DNA from: Pseudomonadota bacterium
GTDB taxonomy: Bacteria > Pseudomonadota > Gammaproteobacteria > Steroidobacterales > Steroidobacteraceae
Length of the DNA stretch: 64,000 nucleotides
Direction: 5' to 3'
NCBI GenBank assembly: GCA_026398735.1
Contig: JAPLSH010000008.1
Location: 1-64,000, forward strand
Every line of letters starts with the position of its first letter. The stretch's first letter is position 1. The position numbers and the translations under genes are program-made. A model generated the notes under the pieces. That model saw nothing but the letters and a program-made list of their open reading frames with translations. It searched no databases and was not told the DNA's origin. Of this stretch, positions 8,962 to 17,435 are shown one piece after another.

Positions 8962-9750
8962 ATGGACATGGGCATACGCGGTCGCAGGGCTTTGATAAAC
9001 GGCGCCAGCGCTGGCATGGGCTTGGCCGCAGCGCAGTTTCTGGCCGCAGAAGGCGTGGATCTGGTGTTGGTGGCGCGCGGTGCCGATCGGCTCATGCAAG
9101 CCGCACAGCAGATAAGCGACAACTACGGCGTACACATCGCCACCGTCGCCGCCGACCACAGTACAGATGAAGGTCGGGAACGCATCCTTGCCGCGTGCCC
9201 CAACCCGGACATTCTGGTGGCCACCTGCTCGCCGCCGCCCATGACGCCTGACCATAGCGCTATCAGCATGGCCCAGTGGCAGGCCAGCCTCGACACCGGC
9301 CTCATGAGCCCGGTGCAGTTCATAGAGGCCGTGTTGCCGGGCATGGTGCAGCGCAAGTGGGGACGCATCGTCAACATCGCCACCATTGCTGCCAAGTATC
9401 CCTTGGAACTGCGCATCCTCAGCGGCGCGCCACGCGCTGCGCTGATCAACTACACCGTGGCCGTTGCGCGGCGCGTGGCTGCAGACAATGTGACACTCAA
9501 TGCCGTGTTGCCGGGCATGTTCCATACGGCCACTGTGCACGATCAATTCACGGCCACCGCGCAGCGCAACGGCACCAGCTACGACCAGGAAGTGGCCAAG
9601 TTCGTCGAAGCACATCAGATCCCGGCCAAACGCTTTGGTGAGCCGCGTGATGTAGGCTCGCTAGTGGCCTGGTTGTGCAGTGAGTTTGCCGGCTACATTA
9701 CCGGCCAGAGCATCGTGGTCGATGGCGCTACCACGCGGTCAACGTTCTAG
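8962..9750 (+). CDS. atypical short-chain dehydrogenase/reductase
   Basis: A 262-residue SDR. The nucleotide-binding motif NGASAGMG sits near the N-terminus, and the C-terminal ITGQSIVVDGA is classic for the family. The usual catalytic Tyr-x-x-x-Lys is absent: the segment aligned with it reads SGAPR (Ser and Arg at the two positions). I believe similar substitutions occur in a divergent SDR clade, so this is not necessarily decay. The ATG at 8962 follows AGGAA; the frame extends upstream to 8902 without SDR-like sequence. The gene is divergent from the GDSL-like gene. Substrate unknown. Confidence 0.85.
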   Translation: MDMGIRGRRALINGASAGMGLAAAQFLAAEGVDLVLVARGADRLMQAAQQISDNYGVHIATVAADHSTDEGRERILAACPNPDILVATCSPPPMTPDHSAISMAQWQASLDTGLMSPVQFIEAVLPGMVQRKWGRIVNIATIAAKYPLELRILSGAPRAALINYTVAVARRVAADNVTLNAVLPGMFHTATVHDQFTATAQRNGTSYDQEVAKFVEAHQIPAKRFGEPRDVGSLVAWLCSEFAGYITGQSIVVDGATTRSTF

Positions 9751-9761
9751 GACATGCGGCC

Positions 9762-10235
9762 ATGAGAACACTACAGCAGCATCTCTCAGCTTACGGCGCG
9801 TATCACCGCGACCGGCGCAATGTCATCACCCACTTCATCGGCATACCGATGATCGTGTTGGCTGTAGTCACGTTGCTGTCGCGACCGGCATCACTGGCTG
9901 TGGCAGTAGCCGCGGTGCTAGCGCTCTATTACCTGATTCTGGATCGCAAGCTGGGATTGATAATGACTGCCCTACTGGCACTGTCGGTGTGGATCGGCAA
10001 TGTCTTGGCGGCACTGCCCACTCATACATGGCTTGCAGTGAGCATCAGCGGCTTTGCCGTCGGCTGGGTGCTGCAGTTCATTGGCCATGTGTTTGAAGGC
10101 CGCAAGCCGGCGTTCATCGACGACATCATGAGCTTGGCCATCGGGCCACTGTTTGTAGTGGTGGAGGCGCTGTTTGCCTGTGGGCTGTTGCCGCAGCTCA
10201 AGGCCGAGCTGCACGCAGGGGCTGGAACGCCCTGA
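9762..10235 (+). CDS. Mpo1-like (DUF962) membrane protein
   Basis: A 157-residue protein with four membrane segments. The N-terminal YGAYHRDRRNVITHFIGIP and the QFIGHVFEGRKPAFI motif match the Mpo1/YGL010w family. The yeast member is an iron-dependent dioxygenase that shortens 2-hydroxy fatty acids, using conserved histidines like those seen here in the H..N..TH and GH motifs. Bacterial members are largely uncharacterised. It lies 11 bases behind the SDR gene and is probably cotranscribed with it. Confidence 0.82.
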   Translation: MRTLQQHLSAYGAYHRDRRNVITHFIGIPMIVLAVVTLLSRPASLAVAVAAVLALYYLILDRKLGLIMTALLALSVWIGNVLAALPTHTWLAVSISGFAVGWVLQFIGHVFEGRKPAFIDDIMSLAIGPLFVVVEALFACGLLPQLKAELHAGAGTP

Positions 10236-10243
10236 GGCAGCGC

Positions 10244-10627
10244 TTAGATAATTTGGCGCGTGTGCCGGCGCAACCAAGCATCAAGGCGGTTCTTCTCAAA
10301 CGTTCTGGCTTCCAGAGAGCCGATCACAAAAGATAGCGTTGCCTTGCTTGATGCCTTGAGTTCAAGGCCATTGATACGCAGGAAAACATAGGTTGCCGCC
10401 AGGCCGACGCGCTTGTTACCGTCGATAAAGCCGTGGTTCATCGTCAGGCTTTCCCACAGTGCAGCAGCCTCTTCAATAAGGTCTTTATAGTAACCGGACT
10501 GAGGTCGAGCCAACGCTGCCTCAATCAATCCTGCGTCACGGATTCCCGGCGCACCGCCGAAATGCTCCAACTGGCGTTGGTGCAAGGCCAGCACATCCTG
10601 CATGTCCGGGTACCAAGTGGCGCCCAT
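10244..10627 (-). CDS. doc: Doc-type Fic-domain toxin
   Basis: A 127-residue protein with the Fic/Doc active-site motif HGFIDGNKR. Doc toxins phosphorylate elongation factor EF-Tu and stop translation. The catalytic His, the Asp and the NKR segment are all present, so the toxin appears intact. It follows the phd gene by 7 bases, in the antitoxin-first order typical of phd-doc modules. Confidence 0.93.
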   Translation of the reverse strand: MGATWYPDMQDVLALHQRQLEHFGGAPGIRDAGLIEAALARPQSGYYKDLIEEAAALWESLTMNHGFIDGNKRVGLAATYVFLRINGLELKASSKATLSFVIGSLEARTFEKNRLDAWLRRHTRQII

Positions 10628-10634
10628 ACCTGGA

Positions 10635-10865
10635 TTACTTGGCTAACGCTTTGTAGACCGCGCTGTACCGCTCGATGCTCTCTTCGTGATACCGGCGCAC
10701 CAGATCGCGAGTGCTGCCTTGACTCTGCTGCTGGTCGAACTGTGCCTTGGACATCACGACTGCCACATCACGGCCGTTCTTTTGGATCAGAACGGGCTCG
10801 CTGATGGCGTCTTCAAGAAGTTCACCAAAACGATTCTTGGCATCGGTGGCTTGCATGACTTTCAT
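10635..10865 (-). CDS. phd: Phd/YefM-type antitoxin
   Basis: A 76-residue antitoxin. The N-terminal ATDAKNRFGELLEDA and PVLIQKNGRDVAVVMS are the conserved DNA-binding half of the Phd/YefM fold; the C-terminal tail (RDLVRRYHEESIERYSAVYKALAK) would wrap around Doc. It is the first gene of the pair and probably represses it through the palindromes at 10913-10927. Confidence 0.92.
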   Translation of the reverse strand: MKVMQATDAKNRFGELLEDAISEPVLIQKNGRDVAVVMSKAQFDQQQSQGSTRDLVRRYHEESIERYSAVYKALAK

Positions 10866-10912
10866 GATCAGCGCCTCGCCCTAGGGCAGACAAACAGGCT
10901 ATCTAACCTAAA

Positions 10913-10927
10913 TAGCTAAATTAGCTA
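10913..10927. promoter_or_regulatory. probable Phd operator
   Basis: Two copies of the palindrome TAGCTA separated by three bases lie about 50 bases upstream of the phd start, in an AT-rich stretch that stands out from its surroundings. Paired short palindromes are how Phd-type antitoxins usually bind. Confidence 0.55.
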
Positions 10928-10951
10928 GTTGAGTCAACCGATCCTGTCTGG

Positions 10952-12517
10952 TTACGGCAGGCGTACTGGCGCTGGCACACCGGGCGAGTGCTCCGGTCTT
11001 GCGCCACGCGGCGCGGCACTGCACACCCAGTCCACCGGCTGCTCGCCGTTGCCACCTTGCAGGTGCGCGACGTTCGGGTAGGCACACATCGTACGTGTGC
11101 CGGCCTTGGGCAGGTGCTGGGCCAGCACCACTTCCGGTGCGCGCGCACCCTCCACCCACTGCTCAAGGGTGCTGATCCAGTCAACGCTGTAGGCACCACT
11201 GCAATGACCCATCGCTGGCACCAAGAACAATCGGTAAAAGCTTTGGGTCTGCGGCAGACCGCCCTGCTTGGCCACTACGCTCTCGTAGTAGTTGATGGTC
11301 TGTTCAGTGGGAATGCCCGGGTCGGCCCAGCCGTGGTAGCTAACGATGCGGCCACCGCGTGACTTGAAAGCCGACAGGTCTGTGTTGAGCGCATCCAAGC
11401 CCGGTGCTCCACGTCGCGCCGCGATTAAGTCGCGCGCGGGATCGAGGCTGTACAGATCCCACTGCGGTGCATTCAATGCCACTGCAAACGTATCGACGGC
11501 CACATCCGACAAGCGCGACACGCTGCTACCCCAACCACTCTCGCTGCCCGGCGCCAGCCCCGGCGAAATCAGCTCGCCTGTCTTGGGATTGCGCAGTGCG
11601 CCAGAGATGCGATCGGCCACGGCCACCTGCTCTGCGGTCAAGCAACTGCCCGGCGCATCACCGGCCTTGCACGCAAGGCTGCTGGCTTTGAAGTCGCAGG
11701 CACGCGGGTCTTGTATCTCGCCGTCTTTGAGTCCATCGCGTGCATCGCACTGGGCCAAGGCACCCTTGTGCAGCAGGGCGAACTGGTCCGGCCCCAGCAC
11801 CGCTGGTTTGTCCTTGGGCAAGTTCGCCACCAGCGTACTGGTCCAACGTGCCTGCTGACGCATCCAATCATTGGCCGGTGCGCCAACCACCACGCCATCA
11901 AAATCTTCGGGGTATTGCTGCACGGCCTTAAGGCCTTGCTTGCCACCGGATGAACAACCATTCCAATAGGCATAGCGTGGCTGACCGCCATAGAACGCAG
12001 CGGTCAATGCCTTGCCCTTCACAACAGTCTCGTGCACGGCACGATGCGAGAAGTCGATGAGCTTTTCCGGATGACCAAACGCAAAGCTGCCACGACCGCC
12101 TTCATGGCCAGTGTCTGTGCCGGCTACTGCATAACCGCGACGCAGCGGCTCGCTCATGGCCGGCATCGGCACCGCACCACTCCAGCCACCGTTGCCCACC
12201 ATCATGAACTTGCCGTTCCAGCCCGATAGCGGCAGCCACAGCTGCATCTTGATGTCGGAGTCGGTGCTGGGAGTGAGGGTGACTGACACACGGCAATGCG
12301 CGGGCTGATCGCCCTCAGCCTTAAAGCTGACCGCAGCGGTAATGCGTGCCTGCGGCACTACCTGCTGCAGCACTGCATCACAGGAGAGCACAGGCGACTG
12401 ACCGGCGCGGGCCACACCTGCAGTCAGTGCACCTACACGGTGAAGAGGCTGTGCGGCAAAGGTGGTAGCAGCCAGCAGGGCTGCAGCGACGCTGCAAGCT
12501 ACGGTGCGTTTAACCAC
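10952..12517 (-). CDS. tannase/feruloyl esterase family hydrolase (copy 1)
   Basis: A secreted protein of about 521 residues that would hydrolyse esters of phenolic acids. The family's CS-D-HC arrangement is present: GCSSGG (Cys188/Ser189), the Asp in GWADPGIP and the His-Cys of MGHCSG. The best start is the GTG at 12517, directly before a signal peptide (VVKRTVACSVAAALL); it overlaps the stop of the upstream small gene. A longer frame to 12652 runs inside that gene and is unlikely. It is a paralogue of the gene at 12929-14614 but lacks a proline-rich insert near the C-terminus. Confidence 0.88.
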   Translation of the reverse strand: MVKRTVACSVAAALLAATTFAAQPLHRVGALTAGVARAGQSPVLSCDAVLQQVVPQARITAAVSFKAEGDQPAHCRVSVTLTPSTDSDIKMQLWLPLSGWNGKFMMVGNGGWSGAVPMPAMSEPLRRGYAVAGTDTGHEGGRGSFAFGHPEKLIDFSHRAVHETVVKGKALTAAFYGGQPRYAYWNGCSSGGKQGLKAVQQYPEDFDGVVVGAPANDWMRQQARWTSTLVANLPKDKPAVLGPDQFALLHKGALAQCDARDGLKDGEIQDPRACDFKASSLACKAGDAPGSCLTAEQVAVADRISGALRNPKTGELISPGLAPGSESGWGSSVSRLSDVAVDTFAVALNAPQWDLYSLDPARDLIAARRGAPGLDALNTDLSAFKSRGGRIVSYHGWADPGIPTEQTINYYESVVAKQGGLPQTQSFYRLFLVPAMGHCSGAYSVDWISTLEQWVEGARAPEVVLAQHLPKAGTRTMCAYPNVAHLQGGNGEQPVDWVCSAAPRGARPEHSPGVPAPVRLP

Positions 12518-12896
12518 CGGCAGCACGCAGGGTATGACTGGCCAGAGGCGCTGCACTGCCATCGGCCCGCAGGATTTGGAAGTCGATCGCATCGGCACTG
12601 ACTTTGCCAATGTAATTGAAGCGCACGTCGGCATTGGCAATGCGACGCACACCCCAGAAGGTCAGCAGGTCTACGTCGAGCTTGCCGTCCATGATCTGCA
12701 CGTCGGGTGCACCGTTGATCCCAGCCAACTTGCCCGTTACCACCTGGCCTTGTTGGCTGAGCTCGACGATGAAAGGCACCGCCTGACCCGTCGGCAACTT
12801 GACCTCACCGGTCCACTTACCGGTGATATCTGCCGCCCAGGTCTGGGCGCTGCACAGCAGCGCCACCGCGATTCCCAACAGCAACTGCTTACGCAT
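12510..12896 (-). CDS. small secreted beta-rich protein
   Basis: A 128-residue protein with a clear signal peptide (MRKQLLLGIAVALLCSAQTWA). The mature part begins ITGKWTGEVKLPTGQ and alternates short beta strands (VVTGKLAG, VDLLTFWG, ADVRFNYIG), as in small lipocalin-like proteins. I do not recognise a named family. It sits between two tannase-type genes and overlaps the second by 8 bases, so it is presumably translated with them and may help bind the same substrate. That role is inferred only from position. Confidence 0.75.
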   Translation of the reverse strand: MRKQLLLGIAVALLCSAQTWAADITGKWTGEVKLPTGQAVPFIVELSQQGQVVTGKLAGINGAPDVQIMDGKLDVDLLTFWGVRRIANADVRFNYIGKVSADAIDFQILRADGSAAPLASHTLRAAGG

Positions 12897-12928
12897 GACC
12901 CCGGGCCTCAGTGGTGACTGTTTACAGA

Positions 12929-14614
12929 TCAGGGCGACGAGATAGGCGCACCGAGTTTGGCTGGCGAGTGATCAGGCCGCGCGCCGCGCGGACCTGCACT
13001 GCACACCCAGTCAACCGGCTGTTCGCCGTTACCACCCTGCAAGCGCGCCACATTCGGATAAGCGCACATCGTGCGCGTGCCGAATTGCGGCGCGAACACC
13101 ACCGCACCCGGCGGCGGTGTTGCGGGCGCTTGACCCGGCGGCGGCAAATGCTGTGCGAGCACAACATCGGGCGCACGTGCACCCTCAACCCACTGCTCCA
13201 GCGTGCTGATCCAATCAAAGCTGTAAGCACCACCGCAATGGCCCATCGCCGGCACCAGGAACAAGCGATAGAAATCCTGCGCCTGTGCCATGCCACCTTG
13301 CTTGGCCACCACGCTCTCGTAGTAGTTGATGCTGTTCTCGGTGGGGATGAACGGATCCGCCCAGCCGTGATAGCCGACTATCTTGCCGCCACGTGCCTTA
13401 AAGGCTGACAAATCGGTTGAGGTAGCACGCAGCGTACCGATCACCGAGCGCTCGGCGGCCAGCACATCCTTGGACACATCAAGCGTGTTGTAGTCCCAGT
13501 CTTGATTGTTGGCAGCCAAGGCGAACGTATCGGCACCCGTGTCCCAGCGACGGCTTACCACCGGTCCCCAGGTCATCTCGCTGCCCGGCGGCATGCCCGG
13601 GTACACCAGTTCGCCCGATGCCATGCGCACCGGGGCATAGATTTTGTCGGCTACTGCAGCCTGCTCTGCCGTCAAGCAACTGCCGGCCGCATCACCGGCC
13701 TTACACACCAAGCTGCTGGCCTTGAAGTCACAGGCGCGCGGGTCCTGCACTTCGCCATCTTTGAGTCCATCGCGCGCATCGCACTGCGCCAACACACCCT
13801 TGTTGAGGATGGCGAACTGACTGGTACCGAGCACAGCCGATTGCCCCTTGGGCAAGTTGGCAATGTTGGCAACCAACGACTGCGCTTGCAGACGCACCCA
13901 GTTGTTGGCCGGTGCGCCAGCGATGACGCCATCAAAGTCCTCGGGGTAAGCCTGCACTTCCTTGAGGCCTTGCTTGCCACCGGATGAACAGCCGTTCCAA
14001 TACGAATAGCGCGGTTGACCGCCATAGAACGCCGTGGTGAGTGCTTTGCCCTTGACCACAGTCTCGTGCACCGCCCGCTGCGCGAAGTCAGTGAGCTTTT
14101 CGGGATGACCAAAGGCAAACGTGCCGCGGCCGCCTTCATGACCTGTGTCGGTGCCGGCAACGGCATAACCACGGCGCAGCGGCTCGGTCATGGCAGGCAG
14201 CGGCAGCGCGCCATTCCAGCCGCCGTTACCGACCATCATGAACTTGCCGTTCCACTTCTCGAGCGGCAACCACAGTTCCATCTTGATGTCCGAATCGCTA
14301 CTCGGCGCCAGCGTGGCCGCGATGCGGCAATGCGCCGGCAGATCGACGGGCTTGGTGCCTGCGGCGGCGCCCGGCGGTGTGAACGGACCGGCTTTGACCG
14401 ACACCGCGCTGGTGATGCGTGCTTGCGGCAGCGCCTGCTGCGCGAGCTTGTCGCAGGACAGCGCTGGTGCCTGACCAGCGCGAGCGATATCGGCTGTGAG
14501 CGCACCCACGCGACGTGCAGCAGGCTGTGCGGCCAGTGCTGCACTGACCGCCACGGCGACTGCGCCGGTGGTGAACAACGCGAGCTTCAAGGTCTTTGCA
14601 GAGTAATGAGTCAT
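12929..14614 (-). CDS. tannase/feruloyl esterase family hydrolase (copy 2)
   Basis: A secreted protein of about 561 residues, paralogous to copy 1. Signal peptide about 1-30; catalytic GCSSGGKQGL, the Asp in GWADPFIP and the MGHC histidine-cysteine are all seen. It carries two short insertions absent from copy 1: a Pro/Gly/Ala-rich one near residue 75 and PPPGQAPATPPPG near the C-terminus. The ATG at 14614 follows TGAGGT. It lies 10 bases after the amidohydrolase stop and is likely cotranscribed with it. The substrate may be a plant phenolic ester. Confidence 0.9.
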   Translation of the reverse strand: MTHYSAKTLKLALFTTGAVAVAVSAALAAQPAARRVGALTADIARAGQAPALSCDKLAQQALPQARITSAVSVKAGPFTPPGAAAGTKPVDLPAHCRIAATLAPSSDSDIKMELWLPLEKWNGKFMMVGNGGWNGALPLPAMTEPLRRGYAVAGTDTGHEGGRGTFAFGHPEKLTDFAQRAVHETVVKGKALTTAFYGGQPRYSYWNGCSSGGKQGLKEVQAYPEDFDGVIAGAPANNWVRLQAQSLVANIANLPKGQSAVLGTSQFAILNKGVLAQCDARDGLKDGEVQDPRACDFKASSLVCKAGDAAGSCLTAEQAAVADKIYAPVRMASGELVYPGMPPGSEMTWGPVVSRRWDTGADTFALAANNQDWDYNTLDVSKDVLAAERSVIGTLRATSTDLSAFKARGGKIVGYHGWADPFIPTENSINYYESVVAKQGGMAQAQDFYRLFLVPAMGHCGGAYSFDWISTLEQWVEGARAPDVVLAQHLPPPGQAPATPPPGAVVFAPQFGTRTMCAYPNVARLQGGNGEQPVDWVCSAGPRGARPDHSPAKLGAPISSP

Positions 14615-14624
14615 GGCGTGTACC

Positions 14625-15824
14625 TCAGCGCTTGTCGACGACAACACGGCCGGCCTTAAGCACGACCTTGGTCTTTAGAAAATCATGAAAATCTACTAGC
14701 GGATTGCCATCAAGCAGCACGATGTCCGCGCGCTTGCCCGGCTCCAGCGTGCCGACTTCATCCTGCATGTTCAGATAGGCGGCCGTGTTAGGACCCAGAA
14801 TGCGCAGCACGTCCTGCGCCGAGAACATCACCATCAAAGACTTCAGCTGATGTTCGAGCACATCTTTGACCGGGAAGTTCTGGTCCGAGCCATAGCCCAA
14901 CGCCGTGCCGCCGCTGGCATCCCAGATGCGGCGTGCATTGATCAGCGTATAGGCACCCTCGGTGCCCAATGCACGACCCTTCTCATCACGATTGGCACCA
15001 GCGATGGTCTCTGGCCACGCAAGACCCGTGCGAAAGCGCGGCAGGTTGTCCTTGGCAAAGACATCGATGACCGGTGCACCAAAGCTGACTAACTCCAGCA
15101 CGATGGTGCCGGGCTTCACGATGGCATCGGCATCATCAAAGCCCATGAAGTCTTTGTTGGGCAGATGCACCTGACGACGCACGCCTGCCTGCGTGGCGGC
15201 AACCATGGCGGGCGTAGAGACCGCGTGCACATTGATCTGCACGCCTGCCTTAGCGCCCTCGTCTACCGCAGCGCGCAGCAGATCCAGTTCTGCAAAAGGC
15301 GTGAACGGCTCTGGCGTGATGGCGATCTCACCGGTGTGGCGGATGCCCTTGGCGGCCATCGCGCGGATCGCGGCGCGCGCTTCCTCGGGTGTGCCGCGCA
15401 GATTCAGGCGCTCTGAAGGCAGCACCCGCGGGCCGTTGAGCTCGCCCTTGTCGATCTTGTCGCGCAGCACGATGTTGCCATCACCAGGACCGCCGCCCGA
15501 CAGCACGGTGGTAAAGCCAGCCTCGATCAGCTCGGCCATCTGCTGCTTTTCGAGCGGCCCGGTGTTGATGTGCTTGTGGGCGTCCAAAAAGCCCGGAACC
15601 GCCGTCATGCCGCGGGCATCTATGACAGTGCCAACCTTCTGGCTGGGCGCACCCGGCGTGACTTCGACGATCTTGCCGCCGCGCACGACGATGGCGCCGG
15701 ACTCAAACACCACGCCATTGGCGATCATGATGCGTGCGTTGATGACGGTGGCGTCCTGCGCGGTTGCCGGCAGTGCCAGCGGCAGGACCAGGCCCGTGAA
15801 CAGGCCAATCAGATAGCGTTTCAT
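14625..15824 (-). CDS. secreted amidohydrolase-family protein
   Basis: A 399-residue metal-dependent hydrolase of the imidazolonepropionase-like group with an N-terminal signal peptide (LIGLFTGLVLPLALPATAQ). Visible metal ligands are the HxH in DAHKHI, the His of INVHAV, the His of RRQVHLPN and the Asp in GYGSDQN. The C-terminal GTLEPGKRADIVLLDGNPL is the usual closing strand of the composite beta-sandwich. The start at 15824 follows GGGGAG. First gene of a probable four-gene operon with the two tannase-like genes. Confidence 0.9.
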   Translation of the reverse strand: MKRYLIGLFTGLVLPLALPATAQDATVINARIMIANGVVFESGAIVVRGGKIVEVTPGAPSQKVGTVIDARGMTAVPGFLDAHKHINTGPLEKQQMAELIEAGFTTVLSGGGPGDGNIVLRDKIDKGELNGPRVLPSERLNLRGTPEEARAAIRAMAAKGIRHTGEIAITPEPFTPFAELDLLRAAVDEGAKAGVQINVHAVSTPAMVAATQAGVRRQVHLPNKDFMGFDDADAIVKPGTIVLELVSFGAPVIDVFAKDNLPRFRTGLAWPETIAGANRDEKGRALGTEGAYTLINARRIWDASGGTALGYGSDQNFPVKDVLEHQLKSLMVMFSAQDVLRILGPNTAAYLNMQDEVGTLEPGKRADIVLLDGNPLVDFHDFLKTKVVLKAGRVVVDKR

Positions 15825-15911
15825 TCGACGTTGCTCCCCAAAGCTGCCTTTGCAGAACATACGTTACAGCGGGGCTGGCGCGGACATCGCGGGGGGGGGC
15901 TATTGGGCGGC

Positions 15912-16313
15912 CTAGCGCACTTCGGACAGCAACTCCGGGTGCCGATCCAGCACCTTCAGCAGTTTGACCAGCGCCAACGGTGGCTTGGCCTTGCCGTTTT
16001 CGTAACGCGAGAACGCATTGACACCACCCCCGAAGATTTCCGCGGCCTCGCGCTGATCAAGATCGAGCTTCTTGCGAACGCTCGCGATGAACTGCGGGTC
16101 AACCAATGAGGCATTGACCAGCTTGTTGAAGGCCTGGATACCGTCCATCACGCGACGGGACTGGTCAGCGTCCAACACGGCCTCGTCACAGGCCGGACAA
16201 AAATCGCCCGTGACATTCACAATGACTGTCGATTGACCCTTATAAACATGGGTCAAATCGCGAGTTTCATGCAGCAACTTTGCAGCTGCGCAATTCGGAC
16301 ATTTCATGTTCAC
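15912..16313 (-). CDS. mqsA: MqsA-type antitoxin
   Basis: A 133-residue two-domain antitoxin. The N-terminal zinc domain has CPNC and CPAC pairs; the C-terminal domain is a helix-turn-helix (REAAEIFGGGVNAFSRYENGK). MqsA neutralises MqsR and represses the operon. It overlaps mqsR by 4 bases in the toxin-first order typical of mqsRA. Confidence 0.93.
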   Translation of the reverse strand: MNMKCPNCAAAKLLHETRDLTHVYKGQSTVIVNVTGDFCPACDEAVLDADQSRRVMDGIQAFNKLVNASLVDPQFIASVRKKLDLDQREAAEIFGGGVNAFSRYENGKAKPPLALVKLLKVLDRHPELLSEVR

Positions 16314-16606
16314 AGCTCCTTGAACGACACGATCAACACGTCGTCGACCACGGTCAGCTTCAAATAGATCTGGCCTCGCGACGTATAGGGCCTATAGACG
16401 TCCTGCCATATCCGGTGGTCACCATGCGATGTCATGCTCTTGTAGAAGTCCGATGGTGTCAGTGACTTCACAACCTCCACCATGCCATCGAAATCCAAGC
16501 CGATGGCCAATGCGCCATCACGCGCGCTTCGGGTCGTGCGCACCCGCCCCGCAATTGCCAAAGCGTGCACAGCCGAGAGCTTGCAATGAGGCGCGTATTT
16601 CTCCAT
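16310..16606 (-). CDS. mqsR: MqsR mRNA-interferase toxin
   Basis: A 98-residue RelE-fold ribonuclease. The family's core (FYKSMTSHGDHRIWQDVYRP and GQIYLKLTVVDDVLIVSFKEL) is intact, including the Lys, Gln and Tyr residues associated with GCU-directed mRNA cleavage in Escherichia coli MqsR. The operator at 16613-16629 covers its probable ribosome binding region. Confidence 0.93.
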   Translation of the reverse strand: MEKYAPHCKLSAVHALAIAGRVRTTRSARDGALAIGLDFDGMVEVVKSLTPSDFYKSMTSHGDHRIWQDVYRPYTSRGQIYLKLTVVDDVLIVSFKEL

Positions 16607-16612
16607 TTAAAT

Positions 16613-16629
16613 TTAACCTAGTTGGTTAA
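16613..16629. promoter_or_regulatory. probable MqsA box
   Basis: A perfect inverted repeat TTAACC-N5-GGTTAA lies 7 bases upstream of mqsR. Its core (16615-16627) matches the known MqsA site AACCT-N3-AGGTT with one mismatch, and it covers the likely Shine-Dalgarno segment. Confidence 0.7.
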
Positions 16630-16730
16630 TAACAGCAAGTAAGCGCTCGGGCGCTGCTGACGAGGCTAAGCGCATGGTGTGGAGGTGTCGGTAAGGAAAA
16701 CGGCCGGATTTACGCAGTTTCAGCTAATGC

Positions 16731-17258
16731 TCAACGTGGCGGCGGGCACTCGATGGGCGGGACGGAACTGTCGGGCTGGGAGGCTGCCCTCATGTCGTCA
16801 AACAGGTGGCTGTAGGCCTCTTCCTTGTCCTGGCCCAAGCCACGCAGCTTGCCCCCGGTTGACGGCTTCTCGGACTCAAACCGGAATGCACTGGGCGGTG
16901 TTTTGCACGGTTTGGCCAGCGCGCGCGGCGCCGGACTGAAGGTGGCTTTGCCATCGTCGACGGCAGGCTTGGGCACGCTGCGACTTGCAGCGCCACTGAG
17001 TTCGCTCTGCCAATCGAGCGATATCGCCGTTGACGGCGGCTCTGCCGGCGCTTCGGCTACCGGTGTTACTGGCACCTGTGGCTGGCGATTCCGCGGCGCG
17101 CTGCGCACCGGTGGCGCGGCCCTGACTGCGGAGTCTGATGCCGGCGGCGGCAGCCACACAGTAATAGGCAAGGCACGCATGTCTTGTGTCGTGCCGTGTG
17201 ATGCGGGGCCACGCGTTGACCACAATGCCAACACCAACAGCGCATGCACCAGCAGCAC
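16731..17258 (-). CDS. proline-rich membrane-anchored hypothetical protein
   Basis: A 175-residue frame beginning with a hydrophobic segment (VHALLVLALW) and continuing as a Pro/Ala-rich tail (PITVWLPPPASDSAVRAAPPVRSAP...). The layout recalls the N-terminal anchor and linker of TonB-like proteins, but no TonB C-terminal domain is seen. The start is uncertain: the only standard start is GTG at 17258, yet the hydrophobic helix reads upstream as RRIAGLLAVLLVHALL with no ATG, GTG or TTG before the stop at 17340. It may therefore be a damaged gene. No function assigned. Confidence 0.45.
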   Translation of the reverse strand: MLLVHALLVLALWSTRGPASHGTTQDMRALPITVWLPPPASDSAVRAAPPVRSAPRNRQPQVPVTPVAEAPAEPPSTAISLDWQSELSGAASRSVPKPAVDDGKATFSPAPRALAKPCKTPPSAFRFESEKPSTGGKLRGLGQDKEEAYSHLFDDMRAASQPDSSVPPIECPPPR

Positions 17259-17382
17259 TGCAAGGAGCCCTGCGATGCGTCGACCTTGGTGGCGGGCAGT
17301 GGTGTGTGAAATACAGATGCCCGGTGTGAAGTGGTCGTATTAACCAGACTCGCTGCGATGCCAGAGGTTCCCGGTTTGCAGC

Positions 17383-17403
17383 TATACGTCTATGCCGTAT
17401 ACG
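17383..17403. promoter_or_regulatory. inverted repeat upstream of XRE regulator
   Basis: TATACG-N7-CGTATA; the right arm extends to the palindrome CGTATACG (17396-17403). It lies 32 bases before the XRE gene and could be its own operator. Confidence 0.5.
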
Positions 17404-17435
17404 ATAAAGCTCATAAAACATCCGCGAGGAAATAG

